Assembly: GCA_037439465.1 (NCBI GenBank)
Contig: JBBIVX010000003.1
Span: forward strand, 1-64,000
DNA from: Parasulfuritortus sp037439465
GTDB lineage: Bacteria; Pseudomonadota; Gammaproteobacteria; Burkholderiales; Thiobacillaceae
Direction of reading: 5' to 3'
DNA length: 64,000 nucleotides
The stretch's first letter is position 1, and each line of letters starts with the position of its first letter. A model generated the notes under the pieces. That model was not told the DNA's origin, did no database searches, and worked only from the letters and a program-made list of their open reading frames with translations. The position numbers and the translations under genes are program-made. Shown piece after piece: positions 24,583-33,195 of the stretch.

Positions 24583-27447
24583 GTGCCATTCAAGGAATAT
24601 CTACAGTTTCTCCCCGTCCCGCCGGAGAGCCGTTTGCTCTACCAGGGCTTCTACGACCCCTGGCTGGTCGCCCTCTCCGTCCTGATCGCGGTGTTCGCGT
24701 CGTATACCGCCCTCGGCATCGCCGACCGCATCGCCGCCGCCAAGCGGCCCCCCATCCGCCTCGCCTGGCTGGGCATTGGCGCGCTGGCAATGGGCTGCGG
24801 CATCTGGGCGATGCATTTCATCGGCATGTTGGCCTTCAGCCTGCCCTGCTCGGTGCGTTACGACCCCCTACTCACCGCCCTCTCCCTGGCCCCCGCCGTG
24901 CTGGCCTGCGCCGTGGCGCTGCACAGCATCAGCCAACCGACGCAGGGATGGACCGCCCTGCTGTCCGGCGGCATGCTGCTGGGGGCCGGCATCGGCACCA
25001 TGCATTACACCGGCATGGCGGCCTACCGGCTGGATGGCCTGGTGCGTTACGACCCCGCCCTGTTCATTCTGTCGCTCGTCGTCGCCGTGGTCCTGGCCAT
25101 GGTGGCCCTGCGCATACGCTTCGGCCTGCGCACGCGCCTGTCCCCCGTGCCGCTCGCGTTGCTGAGCGCCCTCGTCATGGGCGGGGCCATCTCCGGCATG
25201 CACTACACCGCCATGGCGGCGGCGTATTTCATCAGCGAGGGCGACAGCAGCATCCCCGACTCCGCCCTCAACCCGACCTTTCTCGCCACCCTGGTGAGCG
25301 TGGTGACAGGGCTGTTGATCGCCCTCGCCCTGGCCGCCACGGTCATCCATCGCTATCTCGACATGGCCGGCCAGATGCGGCGCGGCGAGCAGAAGATCCG
25401 CCGACTGCTGGAGACCGCCCAGGAAGGTTTCGTGCTGGTGGACAACGATGACCGCATCCTCGAAGTCAATGCCGCCTTCGCCGCCATGCTGGCACGGCAA
25501 CGCGAGCCGCTGGCGGGCACCGCCGTCCGCGACCTGATAGCGGAAGCGGAGGACCGCGACCGGCACGACGACGCGCGGCGGGGACGCGCCCAGGGGAGGC
25601 AAGGCCGTTACGAGATCGGCCTTACACGCGGCGATGGCAGTCTGGTACCCTGTCTATTCAACTGGACGCCCGTTCATGACGAGGACGGCGCCCTCAGCGG
25701 CGCCTTTGCCCTGGTGACCGATCTGAGCGGCAGCAGGCGCTACGAGGCCCATGTCCGGCAGGCCGTGGCGGTATTCGAAAACACGGCCGAGGGGATCATG
25801 ATCACCGACCCGGACACCGTCATACTCTCGATCAACCCGGCCTTTAGCACGATTACCGGCTATACCGAGGCGGATGTGGTGGGACGGCGGCCGGGATTTC
25901 TCAGCTCCGGCCGACACGACGCCGATTTTTACCGCCGCGTCCGGGCGGAGCTGGCGGCCACCGGCCACTGGCAGGGCGAGATCTGGAACCGGCGCAAGAA
26001 CGGCGAGGTCTTTGCGGAATGGCTGACCATCAGCGCGGTGCGCGGCCCGGGTGGACGGTTGCAGAACTACGTCGGGGTGTTTTCCGACATCACCCACATC
26101 AAACGCTCCGAGGCCGAGCTGGAGCGGCTCGCCCATTATGACCCGCTGACCGGCCTGCCCAACCGCACCCTGCTCGCCTCGCATCTCGCCCATGCCCTCG
26201 ACCGGGCGGTCAGGCATGGCGAGCGCCTGGCCGTGCTCATGCTCGACCTCGACGGTTTCAAGACGGTCAACGACAGCCTCGGCCACCCGGCCGGCGACCA
26301 GTTGCTGCGCCTTATCGCCGAACGCTTGCAGGCGGCCCTGCGCAACGACGACATCGTCGCCCGGCTGGGCGGAGACGAGTTCGCCGTGGTGGCCGAAGCG
26401 CCACCGCATACCGAAGGCGTCGGCATACTGGCGCGCAAGATCATCGACACCATTGGCAGCCCGGTGGACCTCGATGGCCATAGCGCCAGAGTCAGCGCCA
26501 GCATCGGCATCGCTTTCTACCCCGACGACGGCGCCACCCCCACCGCCCTGCTGCAAGCCGCCGATACCGCCATGTACGCCGGCAAGCAGGCCGGCCGGGG
26601 CACCTACCGCTTCCATCATGCCGACATGGCGCAGGCGGCGCAGCGCCGCCTGGCCCTGGAACAGGGGCTGCGCCAGGCGCTGGAAAGACACGAACTGGAA
26701 CTGTGGTATCAGCCCCAGGTGGACCTGGCCAGCGGCCAGGTAAAGGGGGCCGAGGCCCTGCTGCGCTGGCACGACGACGGCCGCGGCATCGTGCTGCCGG
26801 CCGAATTCATCCCGGTGGCGGAAGAGACCGGCCTCATCCTGCCCATCGGCCACTGGGTGCTGCGCGAGGCCTGTCGCCAGGCCCAGGCCTGGCTTGCGGC
26901 CGGCATGGATGTTGGGCGCATCGCCGTCAATGTGGCCGGCCCGGAGATCGAGCGCGGCGACCTGGTGGCGACGGCGGCGGCCGTGCTGGCCGAGACCGGG
27001 CTCTCGGCCAGCCGGCTGGAGTTGGAGATCACCGAGAGTTCGCTGCTCGGCAACACCGAACAGGCGCGTACCGTGGTGGACAAGTTGAGCGCGCTCGGCG
27101 TTGGCGTCGCCATCGACGACTTCGGTACCGGCTTCTCCTCCCTGGCCTACCTCAAGTACCTCAGCGTCAATCGTCTCAAAATCGACCGCGAATTCGTGCG
27201 CGACCTGCCTGCCGATCGCGACGATGCCGCCATCACCCGCGCCGTCATCGCTCTCGGCCACAGTCTCGGCTTCGCCGTCACTGCCGAGGGAGTGGAAACC
27301 GAGGCGCAACGGGCCTTCCTCGCCGGCGAGGGCTGCGACGCGGCGCAGGGTTACTGGTATAGCCGGCCGCTTCCGGCGAACGAATTCGCGGCCTGGTTCA
27401 GGACCTTCACTGCGCTTCCCGCCTGCATGGCAGCGACCAACCCATGA
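24583..27447 (+). CDS. MHYT-PAS-PAS-GGDEF-EAL c-di-GMP protein
   Basis: 954 residues. The N-terminal MHYT domain (about 1-265, seven helices) has IWAMHFIGM, GTMHYTGMA and GMHYTAMA, thought to bind copper and sense oxygen, CO or NO. Two PAS domains follow (about 270-390 and 395-515), then GGDEF (motif GGDEF at about 596-600) and EAL (EAL motif at about 724-726; ITESSLL, DDFGTGFSSL and AEGVET present). Both catalytic signatures are intact, so cyclase and phosphodiesterase are both possible. The start is GTG 24583, 40 bases after the kinase gene. Type IV pilus motility or biofilm control are plausible outputs but not shown. Confidence 0.92.
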   Translation: MPFKEYLQFLPVPPESRLLYQGFYDPWLVALSVLIAVFASYTALGIADRIAAAKRPPIRLAWLGIGALAMGCGIWAMHFIGMLAFSLPCSVRYDPLLTALSLAPAVLACAVALHSISQPTQGWTALLSGGMLLGAGIGTMHYTGMAAYRLDGLVRYDPALFILSLVVAVVLAMVALRIRFGLRTRLSPVPLALLSALVMGGAISGMHYTAMAAAYFISEGDSSIPDSALNPTFLATLVSVVTGLLIALALAATVIHRYLDMAGQMRRGEQKIRRLLETAQEGFVLVDNDDRILEVNAAFAAMLARQREPLAGTAVRDLIAEAEDRDRHDDARRGRAQGRQGRYEIGLTRGDGSLVPCLFNWTPVHDEDGALSGAFALVTDLSGSRRYEAHVRQAVAVFENTAEGIMITDPDTVILSINPAFSTITGYTEADVVGRRPGFLSSGRHDADFYRRVRAELAATGHWQGEIWNRRKNGEVFAEWLTISAVRGPGGRLQNYVGVFSDITHIKRSEAELERLAHYDPLTGLPNRTLLASHLAHALDRAVRHGERLAVLMLDLDGFKTVNDSLGHPAGDQLLRLIAERLQAALRNDDIVARLGGDEFAVVAEAPPHTEGVGILARKIIDTIGSPVDLDGHSARVSASIGIAFYPDDGATPTALLQAADTAMYAGKQAGRGTYRFHHADMAQAAQRRLALEQGLRQALERHELELWYQPQVDLASGQVKGAEALLRWHDDGRGIVLPAEFIPVAEETGLILPIGHWVLREACRQAQAWLAAGMDVGRIAVNVAGPEIERGDLVATAAAVLAETGLSASRLELEITESSLLGNTEQARTVVDKLSALGVGVAIDDFGTGFSSLAYLKYLSVNRLKIDREFVRDLPADRDDAAITRAVIALGHSLGFAVTAEGVETEAQRAFLAGEGCDAAQGYWYSRPLPANEFAAWFRTFTALPACMAATNP

Positions 27448-27505
27448 ATAACCATTCACCCAGCGATTATCCTGCTGGCAAGCCAACCCCACCCTGTCTG
27501 ACGCC

Positions 27506-29395
27506 ATGACCACACCTTACGCCCTGCTCGCCGCCACTCTCGACCACCTCAGCCGCTTTTCCCCTTTCAGCCGGATGGACCGCGACCACCTGGTGTGGAT
27601 GATAGAGCGGCTCAAGGTCAGCTATTACGCCAAGAACGAAATCATCCTCGCCCCGCAAGCGAGTCCGGTCAGCACCTTTTTCATCGTCAAGCAGGGCGTC
27701 ATCCTGGGCGAGCAGGAGGTGGTCAAGGCACAGGAAAACGCCACCTGGCTGGAACTGCGCGAGGGCGAATGCTTTCCGCTCGGCGCCCTGCTGTCCAAGC
27801 GCGGCGTCACCAGCACCTACCGGGCCGGGGCCGACACCTTCTGTTATGAACTGTCCGCCGACGATTTTCACCGCCTGCTGCAGCTTAGCCCGGCCTTCTA
27901 TGACTTTTGCACCCGCCGCATCGCCAACCTGCTGGAGCAGTCCAAGCAGGTGATCCAGGCGCAGTACTCGAAGTCCTGCAGCGACCAGCAGTCGATGTCC
28001 AGCCCGCTGTCGGCGATCATCCGCCGCGAGCCGATCACCTGCGCGCCCACCACGCCGCTGCGCGAGGTGCTGGAGGCCATGCACAAGAACGGCATCGGTT
28101 CCATGATCGCCGTGGACGCGGAGCACCGCGCGATCGGCATACTGACGCTGCACGACATACTCTCGCGGGTCGCCCTCGCCGGGGCCAGTCTCGACCTGCC
28201 GCTATCGGAGGTGATGACCCCGAACCCCTTTGCCATGCCGCCCAGCGCCCTGGCCTACGAGGCCGCACTGGTCATGGCCAAACACGGTTTCCGGCACATC
28301 CTGGTCGAGGAAAACGGCCAATTGAAGGGGCTGATCTCGGAGAAGGACCTGTTCTCGTTGCAGCGGGTCGGCCTGCGCCACATCGGCGGCGATATCCGTA
28401 ATGCCGAAAACCTCGACGCACTGAAGCGCTCGGCCCAGGACATCCGGCAGTTGACCCACAACATGCTGGCCCAGGGAATCGCGGCCGAGCAGTTGACGCA
28501 GATCATTTCCACCCTGAACGACCTCCTGACCAGCCGCATCATCGAGCTGGAGCTGAAAGACAGCCCGGTACGACAGATCGCCTTCTGCTGGATGGCGCTG
28601 GGTTCAGAGGGCCGCTTCGAGCAAACGCTCAACACCGACCAGGACAATGGCATCCTCTTTCAGGTCGAGGCGGGACAGGAAGCCGGCGCCTTGCGCGAGG
28701 TCATCCTGCCCTTCGCCAAACGTGTCAACCAGGCCCTGGCCGAATGTGGCTTTCCGCTCTGCCATGGCCAGGTGATGGCCTCCAACCCGAAATGGTGCCT
28801 GTCGCAGGCGGAATGGCAGGATACCTTTGCCGACTGGATAGACCACGGCGCACCGATGGACCTGATGCATGCCACCATCTTCTTCGACTTTCGCCCGCTC
28901 TACGGCGCCGAACACCTGGCCGGCGAGCTGCGCGACTGGTTGCGCGAGGCGGTGCGCCAGAACACCCGCTTCCTCCACCAGATGGCCGCCAACGCCCTGA
29001 AAAACCGGCCGCCGCTCGGCTTGATGCGCGACTTTGTCACCGGCGACGACCACACCCTGGACCTCAAGCTCAACGGCATCACCCCCTTCGTCGACGCCGC
29101 CCGCATCTTCAGCCTGGCCAACGGCGGGCGGCAGACCAACACGGTCGGCCGGCTGCGCGAGTTGGCGGCTATGGAATATCTGCGCGCGGCAGATGCCGAT
29201 GCCTATATCGATGCCTTCCTGTTCATCCAGATGTTGCGCCTACGTTTGCATCACCAACAAAGCGGCCAGGGTCTGCCGCTCAGCAATCACACCGACCCGG
29301 ACAGCCTGAATCAGCTTGACCGGCGCATCCTCAAGGAGGCCTTCCGCCAGGCCCGCAAGCTCCAGACCAAACTCGAACTGGACTACCAGGTCTGA
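27506..29395 (+). CDS. cNMP-binding/CBS/DUF294 nucleotidyltransferase-like protein
   Basis: 629 residues. Domains are a cyclic-nucleotide-binding fold (about 15-135), paired CBS domains (about 170-300), a DUF294 nucleotidyltransferase-like domain with GSEGRFEQTLNTDQDN (about 366-381; the GS and D..D resemble GlnD/GlnE catalytic residues) and a DUF294 C-terminal helical domain. Proteins of this kind are commonly encoded beside DnaQ-like exonucleases and DUF4212/acetate-permease-like symporters, as here, and are thought to control transport or acetate use. The signal ligand and the modified target are unknown. The downstream exonuclease ATG is four bases after the stop. Confidence 0.88.
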   Translation: MTTPYALLAATLDHLSRFSPFSRMDRDHLVWMIERLKVSYYAKNEIILAPQASPVSTFFIVKQGVILGEQEVVKAQENATWLELREGECFPLGALLSKRGVTSTYRAGADTFCYELSADDFHRLLQLSPAFYDFCTRRIANLLEQSKQVIQAQYSKSCSDQQSMSSPLSAIIRREPITCAPTTPLREVLEAMHKNGIGSMIAVDAEHRAIGILTLHDILSRVALAGASLDLPLSEVMTPNPFAMPPSALAYEAALVMAKHGFRHILVEENGQLKGLISEKDLFSLQRVGLRHIGGDIRNAENLDALKRSAQDIRQLTHNMLAQGIAAEQLTQIISTLNDLLTSRIIELELKDSPVRQIAFCWMALGSEGRFEQTLNTDQDNGILFQVEAGQEAGALREVILPFAKRVNQALAECGFPLCHGQVMASNPKWCLSQAEWQDTFADWIDHGAPMDLMHATIFFDFRPLYGAEHLAGELRDWLREAVRQNTRFLHQMAANALKNRPPLGLMRDFVTGDDHTLDLKLNGITPFVDAARIFSLANGGRQTNTVGRLRELAAMEYLRAADADAYIDAFLFIQMLRLRLHHQQSGQGLPLSNHTDPDSLNQLDRRILKEAFRQARKLQTKLELDYQV

Positions 29396-29399
29396 CGCC

Positions 29400-30116
29400 A
29401 TGAACTGGTGGAGCCGCCTCTTCGGCCTCGAAAAAGCACGGCTCACCGCCGAACAGGCGCAGCGGCTGGCGGCCTGGCAGGCGCTGCCAGCCGCCGACCC
29501 CCGCCGGCCTCACGACCAGGCGCGCTATGTGGTTGTCGATGTGGAAAGCAGCGGCCTCAATGTCAACAGGGACCGGCTGATCGCCATCGGCGCCATCGCC
29601 GTAAACCACGGCCGCATCGATCTGGCGGATGGCCTGGAGATCGTCCTGAAACAGGAAACGATCAGCGCCAAGGACAATATATTGATTCACGGCATCACCG
29701 ACGACGTCCAACGCGGCGGCGTGCCGCCGGCCGAGGCCCTGCTGCTCTTTCTCGAATACGTCGGCAAGGACCCGTTGCTGGCCTTTCACGTCGCCTTCGA
29801 CAACACCATGATCAGCAAGACCATTCGCAAAGCACTGGGCTTCAAGCTCGATCACGGCTGGGCCGACCTGGCCTACATCGCGCCGGCGCTTTACCCGGAA
29901 CTCACGCACCAGTGCCGGTCGCTGGACCAGTGGATGCATCACTTCGGCATCGGCAACTTTGCCCGGCACAGCGCGCTGGCCGACGCCCTGGCCACGGCCG
30001 AATTGCTGTTGGCCCTGCGGCCGCGCCTGGCGGCAATAAAGATCGCCGACTTTCGTGGCCTGCGCGACACCTATCTGACGCATTACCGGGCGTCCACGCC
30101 ACACTCTGGCCTCTAA
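29400..30116 (+). CDS. DnaQ-like 3'-5' exonuclease (DEDDh)
   Basis: 238 residues. Exo I VVVDVESSG (Asp47, Glu49), Exo II AFHVAFDN, and Exo III with HSALADALATAE supply the four acidic residues and the His of a DEDDh nuclease, as in the epsilon subunit of polymerase III. The 45-residue N-terminal region MNWWSRLFGL... is typical of the stand-alone homologues encoded next to CBS/DUF294 proteins, rather than replicative DnaQ. ATG 29400 follows the DUF294 stop by four bases; longer readings from 29316 lie inside the previous gene. Confidence 0.85.
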   Translation: MNWWSRLFGLEKARLTAEQAQRLAAWQALPAADPRRPHDQARYVVVDVESSGLNVNRDRLIAIGAIAVNHGRIDLADGLEIVLKQETISAKDNILIHGITDDVQRGGVPPAEALLLFLEYVGKDPLLAFHVAFDNTMISKTIRKALGFKLDHGWADLAYIAPALYPELTHQCRSLDQWMHHFGIGNFARHSALADALATAELLLALRPRLAAIKIADFRGLRDTYLTHYRASTPHSGL

Positions 30117-30151
30117 CCCGGCCATACAACAATGACGGCTCGAATTGCGCC

Positions 30152-30173
30152 GACGGCGTGACGGGACGCCGTC
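30152..30173 (+). terminator. hairpin after the exonuclease gene
   Basis: A perfect 8-bp stem GACGGCGT / ACGCCGTC with a 6-base loop lies 35 bases after the exonuclease stop. No T-run follows, so it is a weak candidate, perhaps a 3' stabilising or Rho-related structure. Confidence 0.35.
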
Positions 30174-30290
30174 CCTGCTCTGCGGATGCGAATGTCAGTT
30201 AACTGTAAGTTTTCTGCCATACCCTTACCGGCGTCGTATGAGTAGGTTGGGTTGACTGGGTTCATTCCATTTAAACGAAGGAGCATAGCG

Positions 30291-30557
30291 ATGTCGATAC
30301 ATGCAACCCCGGCGCTACAGGCGTACTGGAAGGAAAATCTTTTCATTATTCTGTATCACCTGGCCATCTGGTTCACCGTGGCTTATCTTTGCGGCATCGT
30401 CTTTGCCGACCAGCTCGACGCCTACCGGCTCGGCGGCTTTCCGCTCGGCTTCTGGTTTGCCAATCAAGGTTCGATGGTCACCTTTGTGGTCCTGATCTGG
30501 ACTTATGTGTGGCGGCTGAATGTCCTGGACAAGAAATACGATGTCTACGAAACCTGA
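30291..30557 (+). CDS. DUF4212 small membrane protein (symporter partner, copy 1)
   Basis: 88 residues. The protein starts with SIHATPALQAYWKENLFII and has two hydrophobic segments (about 18-38 and 52-74) separated by RLGGFPLGFWFANQGS, a DUF4212 pattern. These small proteins are encoded just before sodium:solute symporters of the VC_2705/ActP-like group and are believed to be subunits. ATG 30291 has AAGGAG seven bases upstream. The symporter starts 61 bases later. Confidence 0.88.
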   Translation: MSIHATPALQAYWKENLFIILYHLAIWFTVAYLCGIVFADQLDAYRLGGFPLGFWFANQGSMVTFVVLIWTYVWRLNVLDKKYDVYET

Positions 30558-30618
30558 TCCCGTTCTTGCCCCCGCGCTAACACATGCTCTTGCATCCAAA
30601 CTTTGAGGTGACCAAACC

Positions 30619-32364
30619 ATGAGTATTCTTACCTGGACCTGGATCCTTACCGGCGGCAGTTTTGCCCTGTATATCTACATCGCCTACTGGGCGCGCGCCA
30701 AAACCACCGGCGATTTTTATGTGGCTGAAAAACAGATACCTGCCTACTTCAACGGCATGGCGACCGGTGCTGACTGGATGTCGGCGGCCTCGTTCATTTC
30801 AATGGCCGGGCTGATCTCGTTTCTCGGACGCGACGGTTCGTACTACCTGATGGGCTGGACCGGCGGTTATGTATTGCTCGCCATGCTGTTTGGCCCGTAC
30901 TTGCGCAAGTATGGCAAGTTCACCATCCCGCAGTTCGTGGGCGACCGCTATTACTCCAATACCGCCCGCGTCATCGCGCTGTTGTGCGCGATCTTCGTCT
31001 CATTCACGTATGTGGCGGGCCAGATGCGCGGTGTCGGCGTGGTGTTCTCGCGCTTCATGGACGTGGGCATCAATACCGGCGTGATCATCGGCATGGCGCT
31101 GGTGTTCTTCTATGCCACCCTGGGCGGCATGAAAGGCATCACCTACACACAGGTGGCACAGTACACCGTGCTGATCACCGCCTACCTGATTCCGGCCATC
31201 TTCATTTCGATGCAGTTCACCGGCAACCCGATCCCGCAACTGGGCTATGGTTCAACCATCACGGCGGACGGCGCGGCGCTGCTGAACGATCCGGGGACGC
31301 AGGGCAAATATCTGCTGGATGTGTTGAACACCCTGAACACCGATCTGGGCTTTGCCGCCTATACCAGCGGCCAGCGGCCGATGATCGACGTGTTCTTCAT
31401 CACCATGTCGCTGATGATCGGCACCGCCGGCCTGCCGCACATCCTGATCCGTTTCTTCACCGTGCCCAAGATTCGCGATGCCCGCGCATCGGCCGGCTGG
31501 GCCCTGTTCTTCATCGCCTTGCTGTACACCACGGCGCCCGCGGTTGCCGTATTCGCCCGCACCAACTTCATCAAGTCGGTCGACAACGTGGCATACGCAC
31601 AGGCCCCCTCCTGGTTCAAGAACTGGGAGAAGACCAAACTGGTCGCCTGGAAAGACAAAAACGGCGATGGCATCATGCAACTGCGCAAAGGCAAGTGGGA
31701 TGACCCCAAGAGTGCCAATGAAGTCAAGATCGACCAGGACATCATGGTGCTGGCCAACCCCGAGATCGCCAAGTTGCCCAACTGGACGGTGGGTCTGATC
31801 GGCGCCGGAGGTCTGGCCGCCGCGCTGTCCACGGCGGCCGGCTTGCTGCTGGTGATCTCGGCGGCGGTCTCGCATGACCTGATGAAGGGGATCGTCAAAC
31901 CCGACATGTCGGAGAAAGCAGAACTCTGGTGGGCACGCGGTGGGGCCGGGTTGGCGGTGGTCATCGCCGGCCTGTTCGGCATCTACCCGCCCGGCTTTGT
32001 GGCGCAGGTGGTGGCGTTCGCCTTCGGCTTGGCGGCGGCCTCCTTCTTCCCGGCCATCCTGATGGGTATCTTCAGCAAGAAGGTCAACAAGGAAGGCGCC
32101 ATCAGCGGCATGATCGTCGGCATCGTCTTCACCGCCGCCTATATCTGGTGGTACAAGTGGGGCGACCCGGCCTCGAACAACGCGGACGGTTGGTGGATGG
32201 GCATCTCTCCTGAAGGCATCGGCACTGTCGGCGCGATGCTCAACTTCGCGGTCACCTATGTGGTCAGCAAGTTCACCCCGGCACCGCCCGAGCACATCCA
32301 GGACCTGGTCGGCCACTTGCGTTACCCCGGTAAGGTCACGACAGCCGCGCCCACCGGCCATTGA
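30619..32364 (+). CDS. sodium:solute symporter (VC_2705/ActP-like, copy 1)
   Basis: 581 residues and about 13 transmembrane helices. GDFYVAEKQIPAYFNGMATG, GADWMSAASFISMAG and the FTIPQFVGDRYYSN region are hallmarks of the cation:acetate symporter branch of the SSS family. A periplasmic or cytoplasmic loop at about 330-375 contains a small Asp-rich stretch (KDKNGDGIMQL) resembling an EF-hand-like calcium loop. GAGGTG lies upstream of the ATG at 30619. The substrate is probably a short-chain monocarboxylate; this is inferred from the family. The operon ends at a strong terminator. Confidence 0.88.
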   Translation: MSILTWTWILTGGSFALYIYIAYWARAKTTGDFYVAEKQIPAYFNGMATGADWMSAASFISMAGLISFLGRDGSYYLMGWTGGYVLLAMLFGPYLRKYGKFTIPQFVGDRYYSNTARVIALLCAIFVSFTYVAGQMRGVGVVFSRFMDVGINTGVIIGMALVFFYATLGGMKGITYTQVAQYTVLITAYLIPAIFISMQFTGNPIPQLGYGSTITADGAALLNDPGTQGKYLLDVLNTLNTDLGFAAYTSGQRPMIDVFFITMSLMIGTAGLPHILIRFFTVPKIRDARASAGWALFFIALLYTTAPAVAVFARTNFIKSVDNVAYAQAPSWFKNWEKTKLVAWKDKNGDGIMQLRKGKWDDPKSANEVKIDQDIMVLANPEIAKLPNWTVGLIGAGGLAAALSTAAGLLLVISAAVSHDLMKGIVKPDMSEKAELWWARGGAGLAVVIAGLFGIYPPGFVAQVVAFAFGLAAASFFPAILMGIFSKKVNKEGAISGMIVGIVFTAAYIWWYKWGDPASNNADGWWMGISPEGIGTVGAMLNFAVTYVVSKFTPAPPEHIQDLVGHLRYPGKVTTAAPTGH

Positions 32365-32392
32365 TTAACGCAATCCGAGGTAACATGGAATA

Positions 32393-32428
32393 ATGGCGGC
32401 TGCCGGCAACGGCAGCCGCCATTTTTTT
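32393..32428 (+). terminator. strong intrinsic terminator after symporter 1
   Basis: A perfect 13-bp stem (ATGGCGGCTGCCG, 32393-32405; CGGCAGCCGCCAT, 32410-32422) with a GCAA tetraloop is followed by seven T residues. It lies 28 bases after the symporter stop. Confidence 0.92.
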
Positions 32429-32464
32429 CATCTGTGGGATTCAACCCTGGAGCGCAACATCGGC

Positions 32465-32908
32465 ATGATCAAACGTTTCAATAAATTTATCATTTCACGC
32501 CTCTGGGGCATTCGTCTGCGCCCCACCGGCGCTGTCTTTCTGGGCGCGTTCGCCGGCCTGAGTCTGACCGCCACCATACTGCCCGAGGCGCTCGCCGCCG
32601 CCGGCCTGACCGACAGCTTCTCGGCCCGCATCGACCTGGCGGGTTTCGCCGTCTACGCCATCATGCTGTGGGCGGTCGGCGGCTGGTCGGCCCAGCGCAC
32701 CGGCAACCCGTGGCTGGGGGGCGTGGCGCTGGGTCTGGTGGGCGGCATCAGTGGCGCCGTTTTCACCGGGCTGGCTTATGGCGCGCGCCCACTGCTGCTA
32801 TTGTTGGGCGGCGGTGCCGGATTGGCCTACGGTGCGGTTGGCGGCATACTGATCGCGACGGCGCTGGCGGAACGCAAAACGACAGCGTCAACCCACCCCA
32901 CTCGCTAG
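32465..32908 (+). CDS. small membrane protein of unknown function
   Basis: 147 residues. The N-terminus is basic (MIKRFNKFIISRLWGIRLRP), then come about four hydrophobic helices (about 22-42, 56-74, 80-100 and 105-125) rich in Gly and Ala. It lies between the two DUF4212/symporter pairs, 32 bases before the second DUF4212 gene and just after the terminator of the first. A longer reading from 32393 would begin inside the terminator hairpin and is rejected. No family recognised. Confidence 0.6.
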   Translation: MIKRFNKFIISRLWGIRLRPTGAVFLGAFAGLSLTATILPEALAAAGLTDSFSARIDLAGFAVYAIMLWAVGGWSAQRTGNPWLGGVALGLVGGISGAVFTGLAYGARPLLLLLGGGAGLAYGAVGGILIATALAERKTTASTHPTR

Positions 32909-32940
32909 AGAATCCGCCGCGAGAACAACTTGGGCAATTC

Positions 32941-33195
32941 ATGGACAAGCGTCGCGACTATTGGCGAAAGAATCTCTGGCTGACTTGCAACCTGCTTGCA
33001 GTCTGGTTTGTTGTGACTTTCGTGGCCGCCTGGTTCGCCCGTGACTTGGCGGTTTACACCTTCCTGGGTTTCCCGTTACCCTTTTATATCGCGGCCCAGG
33101 GCGCACTGTTCGTCTATGTACTGATCATCGGCGTCTACGCCGCGCGCATGAACCGCCTGGACGAGGACCACGACGTCTCGGAGCAGGAGCGCTGA
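32941..33195 (+). CDS. DUF4212 small membrane protein (copy 2)
   Basis: 84 residues. MDKRRDYWRKNLWLTCNLL matches the DUF4212 start, two transmembrane helices follow (about 15-35 and 48-70), and the end is RMNRLDEDHDV, parallel to RLNVLDKKYDV of copy 1. The stop codon shares one base with the ATG of symporter 2, so translation should be coupled. The pairing with a symporter repeats the arrangement 2.6 kb upstream. Confidence 0.85.
   Translation: MDKRRDYWRKNLWLTCNLLAVWFVVTFVAAWFARDLAVYTFLGFPLPFYIAAQGALFVYVLIIGVYAARMNRLDEDHDVSEQER

Noticed and set aside
25654..27513. Minus-strand open frame of 619 codons opposite the GGDEF-EAL gene
   Set aside because: It is antisense to intact catalytic domains and shows only low-complexity composition.
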